Source: Pseudomonas sp. PDM14
GTDB taxonomy: Bacteria > Pseudomonadota > Gammaproteobacteria > Pseudomonadales > Pseudomonadaceae
Reading direction: 5' to 3'
NCBI RefSeq assembly: GCF_014851905.1
Contig: NZ_JACVAQ010000001.1
Coordinates: 744,001-808,000 of the forward strand
DNA length: 64,000 nucleotides
In this document: positions 9,701 to 15,745 of the stretch, piece by piece
Numbering within the stretch: position 1 is the first letter of the stretch
Layout of the letters: each line of letters begins with the position of its first letter
Program-made: the position numbers and the translations under genes
The notes under the pieces: generated by a model
Database searches by the model: none
What the model was told of the DNA's origin: nothing
Seen by the model: the letters and a program-made list of their open reading frames with translations, nothing else

Positions 9701-10067
9701 GTCCGACGGTGTAGGCATGCGCATCGACCTCGCGGGCCGACGCTGCCGCGGCGCTATCATCGTGCACGCGCACCGCGGCGAAGTCGCTGCCGAAGCGCTC
9801 TTCCATGAAGCTGCGGGTGTCCGCATCCAGCGGCCGACCGGGCTGCGCCAGGGTATCGCTGACCGAGTCCGGCGTGCCCTGCAGGGGCTGCGTGTCGCCA
9901 TGGGCGTGGCGTTGCAGCGTCTGTTTGGCGGCGCAGGTGTCGCACTCGCCGGCACCACCGGCGCTGGCCCCGCAGGCGCATTTGCGCTGCAACAACAGGT
10001 TGCGTGCCGCGGCCTTGGAGGCAGGCGGCTCGCGTTCGGCCTGGGCGGTAACGGCGCGTTCGGCCAT
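6768..10067 (-). CDS. DUF4157 eCIS-associated protein with HNH-like motif and long beta-repeat tail; candidate effector
   Basis: This 1,099-residue protein is the largest in the locus. Residues 28-45 carry a Cys cluster (CACG…CDTC) suggesting a zinc knuckle. Residues about 80-190 are a DUF4157 domain with HLLAHELAHTVQQQ (HExxH-type zinc site at 145-149) and a downstream MEREADFAAERV segment that could give the third ligand. Residues 340-366 (CEVDHIQELQVGG, then ND, NLQLL and a later Asn pair) look like an HNH/GH-E nuclease core. Roughly residues 540-1,050 are Gly/Lys-rich amphipathic strand repeats. DUF4157 is known to be eCIS-associated and often fused to toxins. The nuclease reading is inference, and no immunity gene is evident next to it. 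Confidence 0.8.
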   Translation of the reverse strand: MAERAVTAQAEREPPASKAAARNLLLQRKCACGASAGGAGECDTCAAKQTLQRHAHGDTQPLQGTPDSVSDTLAQPGRPLDADTRSFMEERFGSDFAAVRVHDDSAAAASAREVDAHAYTVGQNIVFADGQYQPHSDSGRHLLAHELAHTVQQQGLQRAGVSNLADQGPDYQRMEREADFAAERVMAGERLAGNGLSRSGPSLQRSATTPVPATMETKGYRKKNPAKTISLTIESAANLLTFKKVTGNTAFYEFDVLRIPPEKGGQAKPFYADVKKLKVKFQGPKSKPIPQGNIERDATDKLRRTWLAERKRELASADSEWQAAGGAAAFPQLKAESAPCEVDHIQELQVGGTNDGKNLQLLTKSNNGASGNLLSQQLVAMAAAALDDAPSRATPEPDVVELSFARTELAGAPKADACLAVGQAFDQATPLAKAVVPTADFAMTLGGRNVTLKLPVDNSKEVDLEASAVAENSQFAWGVKGIVFERIGRTNGKVPDKLFFRLDTVALNLSSKAHGGSKSKQFVAIDKSGNADLAKAGKLGVPFDFSKLSPGKLTSLEVGPQGLIATGTLKPSLPFLPTLDVAVDGPSFKVTKNIDPAKMKPPFPGLNFTKAELALELAPEFKPVGTLAFDIGPAAKPVAKGVVKASADASGLKLDGDLWVFLPGVDEAKGEVRYQGGEWSASAHIESGQMAGKIPYVKSGSVEVNIQKGKLGASGTLDLALPGENEGQIKLSYSQNKWIFTGRGKIKVKSPYLKPIEAKLYYDGDLFKAEGKAGFAFSGLDGTLDATYENRAGKEKIYGTGDIKIEKGKAKGNIVVTLHPNEKITGKGKLSYEIKKDLVASAGITVDENQKITFDGELSFPDIQLFKRFPEKQEEHTLFKASGSIPIPGASIGPVGLKVKLWGSLGYFYYVGPGVLTGVKATVKFSPFEPDPDFSFNLKAKASIPAGGGISGKLGADLAIDALVAEVGGGLNVTLGAKLNGKAELGAEIAYSKDKFAVDAEAYIGGSLELEAVLRARIYAEAGFSVFSVRTEKSWDLLGGTFPTGLNLGVRMPLHYDSVDGFRMPKLADIKPEPASLSLDPSKMLGSLFSQTQPKEREA

Positions 10068-10070
10068 GGC

Positions 10071-10340
10071 TCAGTCCTGCAACCGTTCGGCGATCAACCG
10101 CGCCAGGCGCCGCCCGGTCAGCTCCGGGCGCTCGCCCGCTGTCCGGCGAAAGCGCGGAATCTGCAGCTGATCGGCCTGAAAACCCTGAGCCGGCAGCGCT
10201 TGCAGGCTCAGCAGGCGGCCCAGCTCGCGCTCGAAGGAGCCGGCCAGCCGTGCCCCATCGCGCGCCGAATAACCGGGCAGCGCCAGGCTGCCGATATGCA
10301 GCGACAACGACGGCGCGGCGGGGCTGATGACAGCGCTCAT
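10071..10340 (-). CDS. Small eCIS accessory protein, unknown function
   Basis: This is an 89-residue protein with no family that I recognise. It opens with a hydrophobic stretch (SLSLHIGSLALPGYSARDG) and ends in an Arg-rich helix (RRLARLIAERLQD). It starts with ATG within the last codons of the AAA+ ATPase gene (4-bp overlap) and ends 3 bases before the DUF4157 gene. A gene of this size between ATPase and DUF4157 could be a chaperone or loading factor for the large neighbour, but that rests on position only. Confidence 0.7.
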   Translation of the reverse strand: MSAVISPAAPSLSLHIGSLALPGYSARDGARLAGSFERELGRLLSLQALPAQGFQADQLQIPRFRRTAGERPELTGRRLARLIAERLQD

Positions 10341-12229
10341 GCCCAATCCCCCACGTCGCTGGCCGGCAGCTGTTTCTCCAGCTTGGCGAATTCGGCCTCG
10401 GCGGCGATGCGCAGGTGGCGCATGGCGATGGCACTGTCCTCGTCGGCGGCGATGAAAGCGGCGTTGAGCGCCAGGTTGCGAATGTGCCCGCCGGACAACG
10501 ACAGCCGCGCCAGCTTGGCCACATCCAGCGCCTCCAGCGGGGTGGCCCGGGGAAACACCCGCGCCCAGATCGCGCCGCGCGCCTCGGCGTCGGGAAACGG
10601 GAACTGCACGATGAAGCGCAAGCGGCGCTGGAACGCGGTGTCGATGGCCTGCTTGAAGTTGCTGGTAAGGATCGCCAGGCCGCGGTAGGTCTCGATGCGC
10701 TGCAGCAGGTAGCTGACTTCCAGGTTGGCGTAGCGGTCGTGGCTGTCGCGCACCTCGCTGCGCTTGCCGAACAGCGCGTCGGCTTCGTCGAACAGCAGGA
10801 TCGCACCGCTGCGTTCGGCCACGGCAAACAGCCGCGCGAGGTTCTTTTCCGTCTCGCCGATGAACTTGCTGACCACCGACGCCAGGTCGATGCGGTACAG
10901 GTCGAGCTGCAGCTCGTTGGCCAGCACCTCGGCGGCCAGGGTCTTGCCCGTGCCGCTGCCACCGGCGAACAGGGCGCTGATACCCAGGCCGCGCGCCGAG
11001 CGCTCGGCAAAGCCCCATTCGCGGTACACGCGGGTGCGCTGGCGGACCTGGGCAGCGATGGTGCGCAGGGTTGCCAGTGCCGCCTCCGGCAGGATCAGGT
11101 CATCCCAGCTGGCGCGGGCATCGACACGTTCAGCGAGCTGTTCCAGGTCGCGGCGCGCCTCCAGGCGACAAGCCTGCCAGAGCTGTGCGGCGTCGGCCGG
11201 GGACGTGCCACGCCAGCCCTGGGCGATGCGCGCGATGGCACCGGCGGACAACTGGAACTGCTCGGCGATGCTACCCAGGCGCCCATTCAATGCTGCGCCC
11301 TGCTCGCCCAGCTCCGCCTGCCAGAGCAGCAGGCGGCTGTCCGCATCGCCGCCGCGCCAGACCACGCGCCACTGAGCGCGCCGCAGGTTCAGCGAGCCTT
11401 CGCCGGTTACCAGGATCAATCCCTGCAAGCCATCGAGGAACTCGGCCAGGTGTTGCGCCTGCGCCGGCTCCGGGCGCTCGATCTCGACCCAGAGCAGCGC
11501 ACCGCGCAACAGCGCTTCGCGCTCCCAGAGGCGCACCAGTTGCTCTCGCTCCTGTTGCTGCTCCGGCAAATGCCGCCCCTGCATGCGGTACAGGCGCAAC
11601 TCCAGCTGTGCCGCCAGGGCCTTGGCGAAGGCCTCGCCGTCGCCCTCCTCGAAGCGTGCGATGGCCGCGGCAGCAAGGTTGGGCGCACGTTGCCAGTGCG
11701 CGGCCAGGCGGGCGATATCCTCGTCGAAGCCCTCGCCGGCCACGCTTTCCTGAAGCCGGAACCAGGGTTCCAGGCGCGGATCGGGATAGGTCAGCCCGGC
11801 CACCTGGTGCAGGATGCTTTCATCCACCACCAGCCGTGCCGCCAGCGGCCCGCCACTGCCCGAGAGCTCCAGCAGGTGCCAGCGGCGCAGGCGACCGACC
11901 GGCGTGACGGCGGCCCAGTCGGCATCCGGCAGCAGCGCCAGCGCCAGGTCGAAACTCAGCCAGGGCTTGTTCGCATCGCCCTGGGCCTCGGCCAGCAGCT
12001 GGCGAAAACGCGCATCCAGCTCCACGGCTACCGCCAGCAGCAGCACGTCCTGCTCGAAACGATTGAGGCCCAGGCGCTCAGCCAGGTTGGCCAATGCTGG
12101 CGGCGCCTGCAGGTAGGTGCCCAGCGGAGTCGGCTGGCCAGCGAGGGCCTGCGTGATGAAGTCGGCGAAAGCATCCAGTGCCACGCCGAGCAGCTGCCGG
12201 TTGGCCGCCACATCCCGACGCGCACTCAC
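10337..12229 (-). CDS. eCIS AAA+ ATPase (Afp15-like)
   Basis: This 630-residue protein has an N-terminal winged-helix-like region and a C-terminal classic AAA+ module. Walker A is GGSGTGKT (423-430), Walker B is ILLFDEADALF (about 477-487), and an Arg-rich QRRLRFIVQFP lies in the second region of homology. Afp15-type ATPases are a hallmark of eCIS loci and are thought to act in particle assembly or effector loading. The start is GTG at 12227-12229, overlapping the DUF4255 stop as GTGA; no nearer ATG keeps the N-terminal homology. The 630-residue size is within the range of this family. Confidence 0.93.
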   Translation of the reverse strand: MSARRDVAANRQLLGVALDAFADFITQALAGQPTPLGTYLQAPPALANLAERLGLNRFEQDVLLLAVAVELDARFRQLLAEAQGDANKPWLSFDLALALLPDADWAAVTPVGRLRRWHLLELSGSGGPLAARLVVDESILHQVAGLTYPDPRLEPWFRLQESVAGEGFDEDIARLAAHWQRAPNLAAAAIARFEEGDGEAFAKALAAQLELRLYRMQGRHLPEQQQEREQLVRLWEREALLRGALLWVEIERPEPAQAQHLAEFLDGLQGLILVTGEGSLNLRRAQWRVVWRGGDADSRLLLWQAELGEQGAALNGRLGSIAEQFQLSAGAIARIAQGWRGTSPADAAQLWQACRLEARRDLEQLAERVDARASWDDLILPEAALATLRTIAAQVRQRTRVYREWGFAERSARGLGISALFAGGSGTGKTLAAEVLANELQLDLYRIDLASVVSKFIGETEKNLARLFAVAERSGAILLFDEADALFGKRSEVRDSHDRYANLEVSYLLQRIETYRGLAILTSNFKQAIDTAFQRRLRFIVQFPFPDAEARGAIWARVFPRATPLEALDVAKLARLSLSGGHIRNLALNAAFIAADEDSAIAMRHLRIAAEAEFAKLEKQLPASDVGDWA

Positions 12230-13551
12230 AGGGTCACCTCGGGGCCGTCGAAGCGGCCATTGGCACCGAGTACCAGCGGACTGGTGCCGGCATCCACCTG
12301 CACCCGCGCCAGGTAGCTGCCCTGGGCGACATTGCGAAACTCGACATTGACTTCGATGGCGCTGTCCGCCGGTGCGACGATGCCGTTGCCGTCGTTGGCG
12401 GTGAAGCTGTAGACCCGCGCCGCGCGATTGGCCGGCGGGTTCTTCTCGTTGAGCAGCAGGCGGACGCGCTGGCGACTGCCGATCCGTGGTGCGCAACTGA
12501 TCCTGATCGCCCCCGAGCGGTAGGTGATGCCCTCGACCACCTGGCTGGTCGCACCTGGCAACAGGGTGAAACCGGCCTGCGGGTTGAGCACGAAGGCCGC
12601 CAGGTTGGACTCCTGGCCACCGTGGGCCTGCGCCGGCGAGCCCATCAGTTGCGGATGCACCACCTGCAAGGTGCACACCCCGGCGCGCAGGCTGGCGGGA
12701 ATACCGGGTGGATCAGGCAGGGAAAAATCGAAGGTCAGCTCGTCCTGCGCCAGCTGTTCGATGGCACTGGAAAACTCCTCGCCATTGATCAGCAGGCTCA
12801 GCGGGCGAGCCTTGAGGTTGGCGCCGCTGACGCGTACCGAGCCATTGGCCACGATCGGCTCGCCCGCCGCGACCGCGGACTCGACACGATCCAGTCGCGG
12901 TGCGCGCAACGGCACCACGTAGAGGTTGCGCGCACGCACCGGCAGCGGCGTGCGCTGGCTCTTCTGCGACTGCAGCAGAACCACGCTGACCAGGTAGGCC
13001 GCACTGGGGCGCGCCGGCGTCTGCATGGCCGACCAGATGCGCGACACCTCATCGGTGGTGTGGTTGAGCGGGGTGATGCGCAGTTGCTCGATCTGGTCGG
13101 CCAACCCGGCCAGCTCCAGTTCCTTGGGCAGGTTGCTCTTGCCGGGCCCAGGCTTCAGCGCCTGGCGGATCGCGTCGCGGCCCAGGCCCGGCGTGTCATG
13201 CAGAATCTGCATGGCGGCGCCAAGCATGATCTCGGCATGAAAATCCTTGACCCCGTAGGCCGACAACAGGAAGTGCAGGTCCAGCGCCAGCGCCGGATTG
13301 CTCAGGCGTTCGCCACGGCCATCGCGGCTCGGCAGGTCGAGGTTGGCCCAGCCGGGATTGCGCGTCTGGTTGTAGAGGAAGAGGTTCAGCTGGCTGTCAC
13401 CGGCATCGGCAGCGATGCGCTCGGGCGGCACGCAGGTGACGTTGAGCGTGGTGGCGCTGAGCACGTCTTCGAGCTTGAGTGCGGTAAACCCGTTCTGCAG
13501 CAGTTGCTGCAACACCGCGGCGGTGGCGGCGATCCCCAGTGCACTGCTCAT
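12226..13551 (-). CDS. DUF4255 tube-terminator protein (Afp16-like)
   Basis: This 441-residue protein has an N-terminal DUF4255 domain: after a helix (TAAVLQQLLQNGFTALKL) come SQLNLFLYNQTRNPGWANLDLP and LALDLHFLLSAYG, typical of the family that caps tube and sheath. The C-terminal half is IPT/Ig-like beta domain material (LVVSGANLKARPLSLLINGEEF-type strands), making the protein longer than the minimal domain of about 200 residues. It overlaps the Pro-rich gene upstream (ATGA) and the ATPase gene downstream (GTGA), both tightly coupled. Confidence 0.9.
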   Translation of the reverse strand: MSSALGIAATAAVLQQLLQNGFTALKLEDVLSATTLNVTCVPPERIAADAGDSQLNLFLYNQTRNPGWANLDLPSRDGRGERLSNPALALDLHFLLSAYGVKDFHAEIMLGAAMQILHDTPGLGRDAIRQALKPGPGKSNLPKELELAGLADQIEQLRITPLNHTTDEVSRIWSAMQTPARPSAAYLVSVVLLQSQKSQRTPLPVRARNLYVVPLRAPRLDRVESAVAAGEPIVANGSVRVSGANLKARPLSLLINGEEFSSAIEQLAQDELTFDFSLPDPPGIPASLRAGVCTLQVVHPQLMGSPAQAHGGQESNLAAFVLNPQAGFTLLPGATSQVVEGITYRSGAIRISCAPRIGSRQRVRLLLNEKNPPANRAARVYSFTANDGNGIVAPADSAIEVNVEFRNVAQGSYLARVQVDAGTSPLVLGANGRFDGPEVTL

Positions 13552-14327
13552 CGACGCCCTCCTCGCCCCGGCTCGGCGGCAGAACGCTCCTGCAGGTAGG
13601 CATCCAGGCTCTGCGCCGGTGCGGGCTTGGCCGGCGCTTCGCGGTGCGGCGCCGCGGCCGGCTCCAGTGGCAGCACTTCGATGCGGCCGATGCTGATCTC
13701 GACCCGCGGCGCCGGCGCGCCCGGCACATCACGCAGCGCTTGAGCCGGCGCCGGGCTCAACGCTGCCGCCGGGCTCGGCAAGGCCGGCACACCCTCCACG
13801 CGCAAACGTTCGACACGTTGTTCGATCACTTCGCGGCTCAGCTCGTGATGCTCCAGGCGTTCATGCTGTACCTGCAGAACCGGGGCTGGTGGCTCGCTCG
13901 CAATCCGTGCACTCACCTGCACCGCAGGCTGTGGCGCAATGACCCTCGGTGCGGGGTTGCCTGGCGCCTCCAGCGCAAGCGGTCTCGCCGGCACGTGCGG
14001 CAACGCCGGCTCGGCCAACTGCGGCAACGGTCGTGGCTCGGCGGCGATGTGCGGCAACGGCAGAACCGGGCTGACCGGCACCACCGATTCGGCCAGCGGA
14101 ATGGGTGTCGGTGCGCTGGCGGCAAGCGGTGCAACCGTCGGTGCCGCCAGCAGCGAGGCCATGGTTGCAGGTACCGGCTGGCTCGCGCCGAGTGGCGCTT
14201 CGGCCGGAATGTCCTGCGCCGGCAGGGCCGGCACTGCGCTGTCGCTCTCGAAACGGGACGGCAGGCGCGGGTGAATCGCCGCAGGCTGCAAGGCACGCTG
14301 GCTGAGCAAGGCGAAGAAGTCGTTCAT
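13548..14327 (-). CDS. Pro/Ala-rich, low-complexity eCIS protein
   Basis: This 259-residue protein is dominated by Ala, Pro, Val and Leu and is probably disordered. Only the ends look structured. The N-terminus (MNDFFALLSQRALQ, then IHPRLPSRFES) contains a PRLPSRFE patch. A helix near residues 180-200 reads HHELSREVIEQRVERLRVE, and the C-terminus (ISIGRIEVLPLEP) has a short strand segment. It is coupled by 4-bp overlaps to both neighbours. Position next to DUF4255 suggests an assembly, length-control or cap-linked role, but I do not recognise a named family. The low complexity could also act as a flexible tether. Confidence 0.7.
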   Translation of the reverse strand: MNDFFALLSQRALQPAAIHPRLPSRFESDSAVPALPAQDIPAEAPLGASQPVPATMASLLAAPTVAPLAASAPTPIPLAESVVPVSPVLPLPHIAAEPRPLPQLAEPALPHVPARPLALEAPGNPAPRVIAPQPAVQVSARIASEPPAPVLQVQHERLEHHELSREVIEQRVERLRVEGVPALPSPAAALSPAPAQALRDVPGAPAPRVEISIGRIEVLPLEPAAAPHREAPAKPAPAQSLDAYLQERSAAEPGRGGRR

Positions 14328-15052
14328 GCCAGCACCCGGCTCAGGTAGTGCGCCCGGCGCATCGGGCTCAGGGCGAGGATCTGCGCCTCGCTCCAGCCGT
14401 AGGCATGGGCCAGCAGATGCACCTGATCCAGTTGCCGCTCGGCCCAGTGACCGAGGCGTTCGAGGAGAAAGGCGCCGATGTCGAACAGCTCCGGCCATTG
14501 CGTATTGCAGGCCGGGCAGCTCAGCAGCAGTTCGGTCACAGCCTGCGGATCGGCCGCGCTCATGGCCTCGGCCAGTTGTTCGAGCAGTTCCGCTGGCAAT
14601 GCCGGGGCCTGCAGCTCTTCATCGGCGCGCGACGCCCGCTCGATACAGCGCTGCAACAGCAGGCTGCGCGCCTGAGCCTCACCGCCGGCCTGTGCCAGCG
14701 CAGCGAGGTCGCGGCTGTCCGGCAGGCGATAGCGCACCTGCACGTCCTGCCACTGCAGTTGCAGTTCATCGGCAGGCATCGGTACGGCGAGGCGCAATGC
14801 GCGGCAATCGAGGTTCAGCTCCAGGCGCTCTCCGCAGCACTGGCAGCTCGCGGTCGCCTGCAGCTCGGGGCCGAACAGGGCGGCGTACAGGTCGAGCAGG
14901 CTGGCGTCGCGCTGGCCCAGCGGCAAACACTCTGCCGCCGCCTGTCCATTGGCCAGCAGTGGCGCCAACAAGGCGCACGGGCGCAAGGCCGGCGGCAGGC
15001 TGTGGCTGTGCTCCCAGGTCGCGAGCCAGGTAGCAGCGTCGAGTGTGGCCAA
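14324..15052 (-). CDS. T4-type baseplate/assembly protein with zinc ribbon
   Basis: This 242-residue protein has two Cys pairs (CQCC at 70-73 and CPAC at 179-182) that would close a zinc ribbon. Helical parts follow, ending in HAYGWSEAQILALSPMRRAHYLSRV, a C-terminus seen in small T4-type baseplate or assembly proteins of phages and eCIS. It lies between tube and DUF4255-region genes. The start is TTG at 15050-15052 with GGAGAG about 6 bases upstream; no ATG occurs near the N-terminus. Function is probably assembly rather than catalysis. Confidence 0.75.
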   Translation of the reverse strand: MATLDAATWLATWEHSHSLPPALRPCALLAPLLANGQAAAECLPLGQRDASLLDLYAALFGPELQATASCQCCGERLELNLDCRALRLAVPMPADELQLQWQDVQVRYRLPDSRDLAALAQAGGEAQARSLLLQRCIERASRADEELQAPALPAELLEQLAEAMSAADPQAVTELLLSCPACNTQWPELFDIGAFLLERLGHWAERQLDQVHLLAHAYGWSEAQILALSPMRRAHYLSRVLA

Positions 15053-15129
15053 TATCTGCTCTCCGTGCGGATGGCGCCAGGCGCCCTAACCGCCCCGTCA
15101 CTGATGTGCGGGGAGTTCCAGTGCGACGA

Positions 15130-15654
15130 TCAGCTCGGTTCGGTGAAGCTCGGCTCTTGAGGCTGGGCCACTTCGTAGTCGCGCTCCCAGCCCTCGTTCT
15201 CCAGCTTGATCCGGGCGATAGCCACCGCGTTGGCGTTGGCATCCAGATCAGGCAGCGACTGGAACTCGCTGACCCAGCAGCGGAACACCTTGTAGGCCAG
15301 CGCCAGTTGCCCGGCCTCGTTGTACAGCTCGATGATCAGGTCCTTGCGAAAGTCCTTGAGCGAGACTTCCGCGCCGAGGCCGGAACCGAAGTTCCAGACC
15401 TTGTTCGCCCATTTCTCGAACTCGGTGTCGTGGGTCACCCCACGCTCCAGGGTGATGGCCTCGAACTCGGTGCGCCCCGGCGACTTGCGGCTGCTGCTGG
15501 GGTCCCCACCCTCGCGGTGCTTGACCACTTCGGTGGTACGTTTGAGCGCGGAGACCTTGCTGATCCCGGCGACGTAGCGGCCGTCCCACTTCACGCGGAA
15601 TTTGAAGTTCTTGTACGGATCGAAACGCTGAGCATTGGCGGTGAACTGGACCAT
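15130..15654 (-). CDS. Inner tube protein (gp19/Afp1-like)
   Basis: This is a 174-residue member of the T4 gp19/phage tail tube family. The conserved core is visible as FRVKWDGRYVAGISKVSAL, TEVVKHREGGDPSS, FEAITLERGVTHDTEFEKWAN, and a C-terminal FRCWVSEFQSLPDLDANANAVAIARIKLENEGWERD. The family stacks as hexamers into the hollow tube. Only this one tube gene lies in the window, whereas Afp- and PVC-type loci carry two or more. It sits just after the sheath gene, with a GGGAG ribosome site before the ATG. Confidence 0.95.
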   Translation of the reverse strand: MVQFTANAQRFDPYKNFKFRVKWDGRYVAGISKVSALKRTTEVVKHREGGDPSSSRKSPGRTEFEAITLERGVTHDTEFEKWANKVWNFGSGLGAEVSLKDFRKDLIIELYNEAGQLALAYKVFRCWVSEFQSLPDLDANANAVAIARIKLENEGWERDYEVAQPQEPSFTEPS

Positions 15655-15745
15655 TGCATGAACTCCCTGTTGAACCTGGGCGGCGGATCGCTGACCCGCA
15701 CGGCGTCGACGTTGCCGGGCTCGCGCGGAGCCGGCGCTCCTTGAA

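Noticed and set aside
6789..10688. A 1,299-codon open frame on the plus strand
   Set aside because: It is antisense to the DUF4157 gene and the ATPase end, and its sequence is the repetitive Leu/Gly/Asp/Arg composition typical of antisense frames.
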